Source: Calvatia gigantea
Lineage: Eukaryota; Basidiomycota; Agaricomycetes; Agaricales; Lycoperdaceae
Reading direction: 5' to 3'
DNA length: 64,000 nt
NCBI GenBank assembly: GCA_025093985.1
Contig: JACAAK010000007.1
Location: 2,170,001 to 2,234,000 of the forward strand
Every line of letters starts with the position of its first letter. Position 1 is the first letter of the stretch. Under the pieces are notes generated by a model. It saw nothing but the letters and a program-made list of their open reading frames with translations. It had not been told where the DNA came from and did no database searches. The translations under genes and the position numbers were made by a program. Shown piece after piece: positions 34,670-44,353 of the stretch.

Positions 34670-35663
34670 ATGTCCGACGATACCGGCGACTTTATAGTAT
34701 GTCGCCCGCCCATTGTTCTATGGACCCGACTTATCATTGCTGCAGGCTCCTCCCGCTCAAATCCTTCTTGAGGCGGTTCAGAAATCACTTGGAAAAATAA
34801 TACTGCTACTCGTCCAATTCCGAGACCTCTTAGTACATGAGGACCACAACCAGATTCTGCTGCTCGAGAGCGTCAGAAAAACATTTGTAGAGCTGGCCTT
34901 GAAAGTCCGCCAAGCTTTGGCAAACCGGACGTGCCTGGTCTCCTACTACCGGTTCCTGGCCGATGTAAAAGGCGATGCGGCCAGCAAGGCGGATTTGTTG
35001 CGGAGGTGTGTTGCTTCTGGCAATTCGCGAGCAACAGAATTTCAAGAGAGGTGCATGGAGCTTTGTATGTAGGCGTCAGAGCTTTGAAAAGCTCATGCAT
35101 TCGGCATTAACATCACCTTTGTTGAAACAGAGTAGGTGACAGTATACTTTAGTCTTGAGATCTTGCTCACCTTTTAGTTCCCAGTCAATGAAAAATCTGT
35201 ACGAGCTACGGTAACCAATCTTTGCCAGGCCACCAGCGAATATGAACTCACCCTCCAACATTTTGGGATGTATTACGTTAAATTTGTCCAACACTCAGCA
35301 CAGCTCGAGCAAGCGATCATCAAAGGTGAATTTCACATTGGGCTTGAAAAAATTCATCACCTTGGCAATGCCTTAACATTATGGATCAACCATGAAAGAT
35401 CCCTCTACTCGGTATCTGGATCATTATTGGCCACCTGTTCTTTCCTCCACCTGGCTGTGGGAAGGCCAGAACTGCAATGCGAGTGCATGTCTAGCCTAGT
35501 TGGCCGAGAAGAAGGGTCTTGCTCTATTCACTCTTTAGTGGCAAGCCTACTATGCTGTATTTTATTCTCTTTTATTTTAGTTTTATTTACTTATCTTTCT
35601 TTCTTTGATTTATCCAATGTACATTATTACACAAACCTTTGTCGACTTTATCCCTCAGCTTAA
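34670..35663 (+). pseudogene. Degenerate copy of a repeated intronless gene family
   Basis: Aligns along its length with the intact gene at 41529-42422 (opposite strand). It starts with ATG at 34670 (MSDDTGDFIVCRPPIV). Readable blocks are LLLVQFRDLLVHEDHNQILL, ALKVRQALANRTCLVSYYRF, ATEFQERCMEL, a later block QATSEYELTLQHFGMYYV, and LLATCSFLHLAVGRPEL. It is broken by frameshifts and by stops near 35072, 35130 and 35170. Similarity continues past the stop into the 3' flank, ending in a T-rich tract near 35580-35620 and a TTTATCCCTCAGCTTAATT-like end at 35645-35663. It keeps many CpGs, unlike the other copy. Function unknown. The two copies face each other and bracket 36.7-41.1 kb. Confidence 0.65.
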
Positions 35664-36768
35664 TTGGAACAACTTAAACTTATGGCTTCAATCTATTTGT
35701 GGTTAGCACTGGTTGCAAAGTTGTATCATGCCCAGAATAAAACCTGGTCTTAGAAACACTGGTGCACTGATAAGTCAAGAGTATCAGGTCCCATTCACAG
35801 TTGCTCTTAGCCAATGAGTTGTCCATCGGGCGTTGTGGTCAAGTAGCCAAATAACCAGGGAGTGGCCACCATACTCAAACACACCACTTCTTCACACAAG
35901 CTCCCCTCACACATGTCAATTGTATGCTCAAAATCATCAAATTGCCATAGAAATCATATATAGACTCAGAAAATCAAAACCAAGCAAAACAATCATACTT
36001 CTACCATAAATATAGATGTCCAAGCCAATATGTACACAGTATGATGACTATGTACAAAAGAACAGTAGTAAAATTTTCATGTAAAACCACAACAGCTGAC
36101 TACACGACTCGCCCATTACTTGATTCATACCCGAGGTCACTGGTAGGGGGGGGGGAGGTCCGGGGAGAAGGTCGGTGCAAGCCAGGAATGCGAAACAAAA
36201 AAAAAGACAAATGGAGAGAAAATCAACGTGAAGATGAGACGAGAGTCGGATGGTATGAATTGCGTTTGTTCATGGTATGATATTACGATTGCGGAGAGCG
36301 CCACGGGGGACGGGAGAGATTTGCGACGAACGGTCAGAAGAAAAAAAGGAGAGGGTGTAAAGAGCGGCTGGAAATGAGTGTAGTGATATAAAAATGTGGA
36401 TTAGGGTAGCTTTCTTTCTCTGGTATGAACAAAGACACAGTCGATATTCACACAATTAGTTGGCTTGAATGGATTGCGAGGATTCGGAAGAGTTGACGAC
36501 AAAATGTGGGAGAAACGGAGTCGGAGTCGTGTTCGGGTGATGCGCGGTTGCGGAGAAACGTTGTACGGGCGTTGCGGAAACGAAATCGGGCGGAAGGAGG
36601 TTTCGCGGGTCTAAACGAGTTTGGGTAGGATAGTTAATGGCTGGTGACCGTTTGTCGGAACGAAATAATATGATGGAATAAGAGGTGGAGTCGATGATAG
36701 AGAGTTAAGGGATAAGGATACGAACAGGTGGATGGAGAAGGGAAATGCTTCGAGGGACGTTGCACCAG
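35664..36768. other. Intergenic, no supported gene
   Basis: About 1.1 kb, AT-richer than its flanks, with a run of about ten G near 36148-36157. No convincing coding frame on either strand. Confidence 0.4.
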
Positions 36769-38300
36769 TCACCGAGCGAAGACAATGACGAGAACGATGA
36801 AGGGGATATACGTGATGAACGAAACGCCGGCCATAATACGACACCTCTTCCTCCACGATCTAGCATCTACAAACCGACCAGCCCACCCACATCAGTAAAA
36901 CAAAATTCACCCAGACCAAAAATCAAACTCAGTTACTCACCAAACTCATCTTGCGGATCGTCCAACACAACACCCTTCTCCTGAACACCCTCCCCTAACC
37001 TCCTCGTCCGCGGAACGCCCACAAAACTCGCCACCCACCACAGAGGAAACACAATAAACCCAACGAAAAACAACCAAGAATGTAACGGACTCCCACCCCT
37101 CTCAACCCACCCTCTGAACTCCCATCTACTCTGTCCGTCTTCCACTCTGGAGGGTAACGAGAGCGACCACGGTGTAGATTGTATAGGTGCCGGTTTACGT
37201 GGATCGCGCATATGGAATCTACCAGAATGAGTGACGGAGGGTGCGTGTGGTGAGATGAGTGCGGATAAGGGTATGGATGCTTGAGAGAGACTGCGACGGG
37301 AGGGTGTTGGGTGGTATGGGTATATTACGCTATGACTTGCGTTGCTGCCTGATGGTCCTCCGTGATACTGTGATGAGTCGTTTCGAGTGTGTGCGAGGGA
37401 GTGTTGGTTTGTGGAGGACCCTTGTCGGCGTAGATCTGACACGGAGCCCCTCGCGCTCTTTTTGCTTGACCAAGAACCCGTGGTTTTGGCATTGGGAGAC
37501 TCGGCGACTGAACTCATAGCGGTGGGTGGCCTTGAAGGATGGGTTGGAGCTATCCGAGGGTAGGGACAGCCTAGCCCTCTTCCTGCGATACGAGGAGGGC
37601 GCATTCGACGATGCAGATGCTCGGTGTGCTAAAAAAACCAAAAAAAAACCAAAAAAAAACCAAAAAAAAATTCAGTCAGCCTCAACTATTGCAAAAAACA
37701 ATAAAACAAAAAACACATACTCCTGGGCTCCGGCGCAAACGTGGCCTTATACTTGGGCGGAGTCGTATTGCCAGGTTCACCCTCAACCTCCTCAGCCTTC
37801 CTCTTCCCCGAAGTCGACCCAGCCGAATAACTCTTCTGCATAGTCGGCGCCATTAATCCCTGTCCACCAGACCCTGGATTCCTCAACACACTCGACGGCG
37901 TCTCCGGCACAGACTTGTGATGCACCCTCCTGGACGGAGTAGAGGGTGTCACAGGCGAAGCCTCAGGTGTAGGCGCAATGATTGCCAAAGTAGGAGGCGC
38001 CAAAAGTGAAGGAGAGAGCGCTGTTGATCCGGTCGCACTACCACCACCACCCGGCGTCGCCGCAGTCTGAGGTGAAGAGAGTGACTGAGAAAGACCTAGT
38101 CGTTGCTGCCGCTCTACGCGTCGCCGATAAAGAAGTGGGTGTGATGATAGGCCGAGCGCTCTTGCCCTTGTCTCCGTGCTGGCTGTCAGACTGTTTTGCT
38201 GGCACTGATGCTGGTGCTGGTGCTTGCGGAGATAGCGGCGGTTGTGACTGTGATGATTCTGGTGCGACTTTGTCCGGGGGAATTGAGGGAGGGAGCATAT
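36769..38300 (-). CDS. Conserved fungal membrane protein, two C-terminal TM segments, unknown
   Basis: A long Ser/Pro/Thr-rich, basic N-terminal part (SPVTPSTPSRRVHHKSVPET, KRKAEEVEGEPGNTTPPKYK, RRKRARLSLPSDSSNPSF, GSWSSKKSARGSVSDLRRQG) looks disordered. The C-terminus has HSWLFFVGFIVFPLWWVASF (TM1), GVPRTRRLGE, a 70-nt intron, DARSWRKRCRIM, then SFITYIPFIVLVIVFAR (TM2) and a stop at 36769. I have seen the RSWRxRCRxM...TYIPFIVLV ending in uncharacterised basidiomycete proteins. The start is unclear: 38298 is the first ATG in one frame, but two frame changes (near 38090 and 37590) are not explained by good splice sites. An intron at about 37629-37717 is almost pure poly-T. Either my model is incomplete or the sequence has indels here. 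Confidence 0.65.
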
Positions 38301-38886
38301 TGCCAATGGTGTTCTGGAGGGACGCAAAAGGGGATCTGCGTGGGGACGGAATTTTGGCGGTTGTTGGGTGGGTGTGTGGTGTGTGGGTATTTGTGTCGTC
38401 AAAAATGGGGGTATCGGTACCTTGTCAATCAACAGGCAAGAGAATGGAAACGAGTACTGAACCAACTAGCGCGCTTTGAAGCGCGTGTATGTGCGTAACA
38501 GAATATATCTAGAGAAAGAAAGAGCGAGAAGAGAGAGAGAATAAGGGAGAGACGAGACAAACAGACAGACAGACTGGACTGGGTGGATGAGAACCAAACC
38601 CACCACACGTTGTTGCCGCATGCTTCCACAATTCCCTTATTGGGCACCAGGGTCTCTCCCTCAGCCAGCGCTTTCATTTTTGTTGTCATACAGTATCAAG
38701 GCCAGGGTGGATATCATCCCACACAACCCCTTACAACGTTGTCTCGTAACGACAAAGTCCATCACACCTTTCAACAATGTTCAGCGCTATTGAGTACAGA
38801 ACAGCGAAGGATATATCATTCTGTACACCTGGTAAAAGTCGAACGAAACATAATCAAACCATCGTCCCCTCGTCCCCCCCCCTCTA
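38301..38886. other. Intergenic between the unknown TM protein and epsin genes
   Basis: 5' side of the TM-protein gene and 3' side of the epsin gene, both on the minus strand. A GA-rich, microsatellite-like tract lies at 38510-38575. A minus frame at 38429-38689 could belong to an upstream exon of the left gene but has no recognisable content. Confidence 0.35.
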
Positions 38887-41063
38887 TCACAGAAGTAGGT
38901 CATCCCCCTGACTGGTACTCCCACTTCCAGCCGCACCACTGCCAAAGTTCCCGAATCCAGCACCAGACATACTATTACCAGCATTCGGCCTCGCCTGAGC
39001 ACCGCCGCCAGAACCCCACAACCCAGCCGTAGCCTTTTCCTTCTCCAAATCCTTCATACTCTTCTGCCCCTGTTGTACTTGCCCACCCGTTGAAGAACCA
39101 CCCTTTCCGGAAGAGGCCAACGACATATTCCACAGATCATCAAATCCACCCGCAGCGGGTTTCTTTTGTTGTTGCTGACCGGGTGCAGTAACCGGTGAAG
39201 AGGTGTTTGCTCGCATAGGAGTAGGTAGCATCGGACTCGCACCACCCATACCCATAGGTGTAGGCCTCATAGTCGTAGAAGCACTAGCACCAAACATATT
39301 TTGCTGTTGTTGCATTCCGCCAATCGATCCAGTCGGCCTATGCATTCCACCCATACCGCCCATACCACCTAAACCACCCAACCCGCCAAACGCACCCGCA
39401 CCAGGTTGTTGCACTTGCGCCTGCGGTTGAGGGACCTGTGTCTGAGTAGGCGACAACGGCGCAGCCTTCAACATCTGCATCAAGTTCTGTTTCGCTCCAG
39501 TTTGGGTTACAGGAGTTGCAGGAGCTGGGGCATGCGACAGGAGCTTGAACGGGCGCAGCTTGGAAATCATCAAAATCATCATCTAAACCCAAACCTCGAT
39601 CATCAGTAACTTCGGCCAAAAATAGGGGGGGGGGGAGGGAAGATCAAGGGGGCGGACACATACCGTCCAAACCGACGGGCTTGGGCAACGCCTTATTAGT
39701 CGCCAACCCACCAGAATTAGCAACAGGAGGCACATCGTCATCAAGGCTCAACAAATCAGGGAGCGGAGCAGCAGGGGCCGGTACAGCAGCAGCAGTCGTA
39801 GTCGTCCTCGTCGGAGGCGCGGAAGACTTCCTCACAGGTGGCGTACGCGTTGTCGAGCTTGTCCTGTGTACAGGTGATGATCCGGGCCTAGAAGGGATTT
39901 CATCTCCGCCAGCGTCGTATTCTTCATATGGCCTTCTGCTGCTAGAGTCCGAGAAACCACCCGCGCGGGAGGAGCTTCCGCTGCCGTAGTAATCTTAGAT
40001 GGTATTGTTAGCAGAAGTGTTAAGCGGAAGAGTGTTAATGTACCATTTCCGTAGCTTGATCCACCGCCAAGTGAGTCGCTCCCAAATCCTCCATATCGGG
40101 TCCCGGCTGTGTTGAATGACAATCCACCGCTGCCGTACCCACCATCGTTCCCTACACCTACATACTTGCTCTTGTTAGCTTTAGCTTTCCGTCTCTCGTT
40201 ACGGATTTTCTCCACGTCTGAGAGTAATTCCACGAGTTCCTTCGCACGATTGCGGACTAAATGTTAGGAATGACCATAATCAGGAAGGTATTAAACAGGA
40301 GCGGAAAGAGAGGACGCACCATTAATACCCTCATCCTTCCCCTTCTCATCGATATAATGGAAACTGCGTAACATTTTGAGTGTGGATATATGTGACCTTG
40401 CGTCGTCAACTACACGCTCCGAACCGTGCTTGATGAGATACTCGAGCAATTGTAACGCCTACCCAATCAAATGAGCAAACACATCCATCTTGAGTGATAT
40501 TAAAAGCGATAGTACGAACCTTGTATATCTGACGCCACTGCCTTGCCTCCTTCTCCATAAACCGACTATAGATACACGGCATGATCTCGTTGAACTGTTG
40601 GCTGCACAATAGAAAAAGTTCGCCCAATCAGACCCAGGGAAACATCGAGCGAACGGAATAGGATTGAATCTCACAAGTTGAATGTCCTTATAAGAAAAAG
40701 TTCAGTTTTATCCCCATGTCGTCGGAGCGGAGCAAAACGATACATACCCTTGAGCAATCTCCTGCATCAACGTCGAACTTGCGCCCCTATATCAAACCAA
40801 GCATCAACAAACTCACTATCCCGCACACCAACAAGAGAAGGAGAGACGAAGTTTACGCACCAAGGCTCATCATTCGTCGCCTCCCTGACCTTCGCCTCCA
40901 CCTCACTAACATTCAACACCACATTCTTCGCCTAACCATATCGCACTATCAGACCACCAAACCATGCGATAACAAACCCCGTTCGTACCTGGTTATACAT
41001 GCTCTTGATATCATACATCGTCAACTGGGACAACGTATTCGACAGCGATTCGAGTCGATCCAT
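38887..41063 (-). CDS. Epsin-like ENTH-domain clathrin adaptor, frameshift near 39530
   Basis: Epsin-type endocytic or TGN adaptor that binds phosphoinositides through its ENTH domain and clathrin through short motifs. ENTH part: NTLSQLTMYDIKSMYNQ, NEPW-type motif TNDEPWGASS, CIYSRFMEKEARQWRQIYK, LQLLEYLIKHGSERVVDDAR and LKMLRSFHYIDEKGKDEGIN. It continues with VRNRAKELVELLSDVEKIRN. A clathrin box lies in DLLSLDDD and acidic-Phe motifs in DDDFDDFQ. The tail is Gly/Met/Gln-rich (GGLGGMGGMGGM) and ends GDDLLL. Start at 41063 (MDRLESLSN) and stop at 38887 are clear. Between DFDDFQAAPVQAPVA and PATPVTQTGAKQNLMQML the frame shifts by one base without a possible intron; dropping one base in the GGGGCATGC area (39527-39534) restores APAPATPVTQTG. 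About 560 residues. Confidence 0.88.
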
Positions 41064-41342
41064 CTTTTTTGACTTTTTCGAAAGGGTTAGTCCTAGGTCC
41101 TATAGAGGGGTGCGGAAGTCGAGGCCTGCGCCGAGGAAATTTGAAGCACGCGTAGTGAGTGTGCTGGCCGTTGCTCTGCTGGTTTGAAACTTGTAAGCCC
41201 GTTGACGGAGTGACAAGAAGTTCTTGTCAGGGACCGCTTACAGCTGCTGTCGGCACGTGACTATACTTGCCGTCGCCCGTGCGAACCCTGCATGTAACCT
41301 TGCACTAAGAGTGTGTTAAGATGTGGTGGACGTAGCCTAGCG
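41064..41342. promoter_or_regulatory. 5' flank of the epsin gene
   Basis: About 280 bp upstream of the epsin start with normal CpG content; no named element seen. The CpG-free repeat begins immediately to the right. Confidence 0.35.
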
Positions 41343-41528
41343 GCCCTGGCCTGAATTAAACTAAGGGATAATGACCAAAAAACAAAGTCAATGGAATTTG
41401 TATGTACATCAGATAATATAGGAAGAAAGAAAGATCAATACAACAAAAACAAAAAAGAACAAGATAAGAAATAATAGATATGCCACTAATAAAGAGTGGG
41501 CAGCATGAACTCCTCCTGCAGAAATACT

Positions 41529-42422
41529 TCAGAGTAATGTGACATCAATTTCATCCATATAATGTTTCACAGGAAAGGAGCCAGATCCATGGTCAACTGG
41601 CTTAGACAGGCATTTGTGTAGCACTTCTGGCCTCCTCACAGCCATATGGAGAAGAGAAGAGGTAACCAGTAATGGTGCAGATGCCAGGTAGAGAACTTCT
41701 TCATGGTCAATCCACAACTTGGCAAAGTAATGAATTTCTTCATGCCTAGTATGAAATTCACCTTGGATGAGGGCCTGCTTGGCCTGTATTGAGCATTGGA
41801 CAAGACTATTATAGTATATCCTCAGGTGTTGGAGAGCAAGTCCATATTCACTGGTGACCTGGCAAAGTCTGATTGCTATAACTTGTATCTTTTCTCTATT
41901 GACTAGGAATGAAAAGGTAAGTAAGATCTCAGAAGCCAAAGTGTTACAAAGCTTACTCTGTTTCAACTTAGGTGATGCTAATGCTAAATGTACAAATCCT
42001 TCAAAGCTCTGGTGCCACAAAAAATGCTCTATGCACCTCTCCTGATATTCTTTTGCCAAAACCTGGCCAGAAGTGACACACCTCCATACTAAATCTGCCC
42101 TGCAAACTTTGTCCATTATATGAGTCAGAAACAGATAGTAGGAGGTCAGGTATGTCTGGTTTGCCAAAGCTTGGTGCACTTTCAAGGCCAGGTCTACAAA
42201 ATCTGTTCTAACACCCTTGAACAGCAGAGTCTGGTTGTCATCCTCATGTAAAAGGTCTTGAAATTGCACAAGTAGCAGTATTGATTTTTCAAGTGATTCC
42301 CAAACCACTGAAAAAAAGTTTTGAGCAGGAGGAGCCTGCCACAATAAATAGGTCAGATCCATTATCCATAGAATGAAGGATGATGGGAGACATACAACAA
42401 GATAGCCAGTGTCTTTGGACAT
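41529..42422 (-). CDS. Intact intronless ORF of an unknown repeated family
   Basis: A single open frame of 297 codons starting MSKDTGYLVVCLPSSFILWI. Composition predicts an all-helical soluble protein, with segments such as SILLLVQFQDLLHEDDNQTL, ALKVHQALANQTYLTSYYLF, CQVTSEYGLALQHLRIYYNS and EFHTRHEEIHYFAKLW. No conserved domain recognised. A degenerate copy lies at 34670-35663 in the opposite orientation, and similarity extends beyond the ORF on both sides (roughly 41350-42490). Unlike nearly every other gene here it has no introns. I find no CpG dinucleotide between 41343 and 42555. That suggests a repeated, formerly methylated unit whose frame nevertheless stayed open. It could be a retrocopy or part of a mobile element; I cannot tell which. 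Confidence 0.5.
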   Translation of the reverse strand: MSKDTGYLVVCLPSSFILWIMDLTYLLWQAPPAQNFFSVVWESLEKSILLLVQFQDLLHEDDNQTLLFKGVRTDFVDLALKVHQALANQTYLTSYYLFLTHIMDKVCRADLVWRCVTSGQVLAKEYQERCIEHFLWHQSFEGFVHLALASPKLKQSKLCNTLASEILLTFSFLVNREKIQVIAIRLCQVTSEYGLALQHLRIYYNSLVQCSIQAKQALIQGEFHTRHEEIHYFAKLWIDHEEVLYLASAPLLVTSSLLHMAVRRPEVLHKCLSKPVDHGSGSFPVKHYMDEIDVTLL

Positions 42423-42498
42423 CTGAATTTAGGTGGAGGTGAGACTGGCAAAGTGGTAGTAGTAAAGTCTTATATAATAAGAGACCTGTGAGACCCTT

Positions 42499-42805
42499 TG
42501 TTACAACCTTAGTCTGAGTTAACCTCAGGTTGCAACTTAGGCTAAGACTTGAGGGCGAGTAAGGGGAGGAGAACTAGAGATGGTTAAGCATGCCAAATAC
42601 AGGAGTATGTATGTATGCTTAAATACAGTGGATGTCCAGTTGAACGGATGGAGGTAACTACATGAAATGTTTGATGATAATGGCACAGTAGTTACTGTGA
42701 GTCAATACTTGGAGATCACTGGACTGGAATAGGTGAAACAGGTATAGGACGGAATAGAATGTAGACAAGTACGGAGTGGATATGAATAGGCGAAAGTTCA
42801 CAACA
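42499..42805 (-). repeat. Gypsy-family LTR (3' LTR of minus-strand fragment)
   Basis: On the plus strand it begins TGTTACAACCTTAGTCTG and ends AGTTCACAACA, 307 bp. Further copies lie at 60815-61102 and 63349-63657, with partial ones at 53390-53471, 53472-53623 and 57403-57670. Read along the element it starts TGTTGTGAAC and ends GTAACA, with TG/CA termini. Confidence 0.85.
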
Positions 42806-43393
42806 ATACCCCCCAATTAGGCTTTATGCCTCAGGAAGCTTGTCGAAGTCTCCATTTACTATGGCGGCTGCGAGTGCTTTCTTAGTGGCAGTGATGAGGA
42901 ACTTTCCATCATTGGATTGTGCTAAGAAGATGGGTGAGTGGCTTCATCCATCTTGTCAGATAGGGACTGGGACACCATTGTATGGGAAGTCGGTGGTGGT
43001 AGAGCTGTTCCAGTAGTTCTTGACTATCAAGTTCCAATAGTATTGGTTCTTTTCTTGTCCTGGTAGCACAGTGTGGAATCTTGTGGGCGGAAGAAAAACC
43101 AATATAAGCTGTGGTGGTGTGATGGTTTTTATGAAGTGTCAAAGGGCATTGACTTCCTCTTTTATAGAGACCATGGTTTCTTCATCCATGGGGGTGTCAG
43201 TGTGGGTTGGTGGTGTGGGGTTAATGGTGTCGTGCAATTTGGAGAGGGTGATATGAATCCTGTTGACCAGGGTATTGATGTCAGGGTCCTCATTCGACTT
43301 GTCTCTCCCAAGTAACTTCATGGCTATATCAGTGAGCTCGAGGAATATGTTAGCAATGTTGAGGTGGTTAAAGACCTCAAGGCCCAAGTCAAT
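42806..43393 (-). mobile_element. 3' end fragment of a Gypsy chromovirus (post-chromodomain ORF)
   Basis: Directly inside the LTR lies a polypurine tract (read as AATTGGGGGGTAT on the minus strand), then the end of the element's last ORF. Readable pieces are LGLEVFNHLNIANIFLELTD, AMKLLGRDKSNEDPDINTLV and DRIHITL-like sequence. These match 53642-54200 and 63658-64000. Frames are broken. The fragment is cut near 43393 by a repeat of the second LTR family. Confidence 0.75.
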
Positions 43394-43837
43394 TCAGCTT
43401 TGACGTTGGTTCAGTCTATTTATAGCTGAAACGGGGTTCGAGTATTTCACCTTCAGAGGGTCGATAATAACGGACCATCACAGACTACATATGCAGTAGT
43501 TGTACCGCCCTTCTGGTAGTCGGTTATTCACTCTGCATGGAACCTTCTAGTACATGCATCATACACAGTATGCTCCACTTATGCTACTGGTAGTTAGACC
43601 TCACCCGTATAAGGGTTTAGAGTGCACAGACCAGGGATATTAGTATATATGCCCTATGTAGCATTGAAGTATGTAGGCCCTTTCGGGTATGCCTTTTGGC
43701 ATAAGACAATATGTCTTCTCTCCTCTACGCTAGCTTCTCTAAGCATCGCTTCCCCTCTTATCAAGATTCTCTGAGTACGCTGGTATAAGTAGGACTATGT
43801 CCGCTACCATGCGCCTCTCCTACTGGACCGTCTCCCA
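43394..43837 (+). repeat. Partial LTR of the second (Copia-like) family
   Basis: Nearly identical to 52409-52852. It lacks the first ~25 bases of the LTR and its 3' end, where the next LTR begins at 43838. Probably a solo or nested LTR interrupted by the element to its right. Confidence 0.75.
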
Positions 43838-44336
43838 TGTTGAATCTCGATCTGTACCACTATGTTGGTTCAGTCTATTTATAGCTGAAACGGATTCTTG
43901 AGTACTTCACTCTTGAAGAGAGATAACGAACAATGTACTAGACCGCACTCTAGGTTGCTGGTCATGGTCTATTAAATAGAACAATGTACGCAGTATGCTC
44001 TGTATATGCTACTGGCAGATAAGACCTCACCTGTATTAGGTAGAACAGCGCACAGACCAGAGACATTAGATATATAAGACCTATGTAGTATGCGTACATT
44101 CTTTAGACAATCCAGTCTACACATTCTTCATCATTCCTCTAAGATATCCTCTAGCAACTGTCTACAACGCTTATCTCAACAAACCCAGTGAGTACGACTC
44201 CCCTCCGCCACTAGTGCAAACTATTGTGGTGTACTCGTCTTAACATCCCAGATGAATACAACTACTCTCCACTGCTGATGCCTACATGCTTAGGTAGTGT
44301 GAACTTATATTGGGATGTCTACTCGTTCTCTCAACA
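43838..44336 (+). repeat. Left LTR of the Copia-like element
   Basis: 499 bp, starts TGTTGAATCTCGATC and ends TTCTCTCAACA, with a 6-bp terminal inverted repeat TGTTGA/TCAACA. It shares both ends with 52385-52929 but diverges strongly in the middle. Confidence 0.8.
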
Positions 44337-44353
44337 GGTTATGGGCCCCGACC
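44337..44353 (+). promoter_or_regulatory. Primer-binding site, initiator tRNA-Met anticodon arm type
   Basis: GGTTATGGGCCCCGACC lies immediately after the left LTR. Its complement contains GGGCCCATAACC, the anticodon stem-loop of eukaryotic initiator tRNA-Met. Drosophila copia and yeast Ty5 are known to prime from a half-tRNA cleaved in this loop. This placement supports both the LTR boundary and the Copia-like assignment. Confidence 0.65.

Noticed and set aside
35664..42500. CRISPR-like or phage-like content around the inverted repeats
   Set aside because: Eukaryotic intron-bearing genes on both sides; no regularly spaced short repeats.
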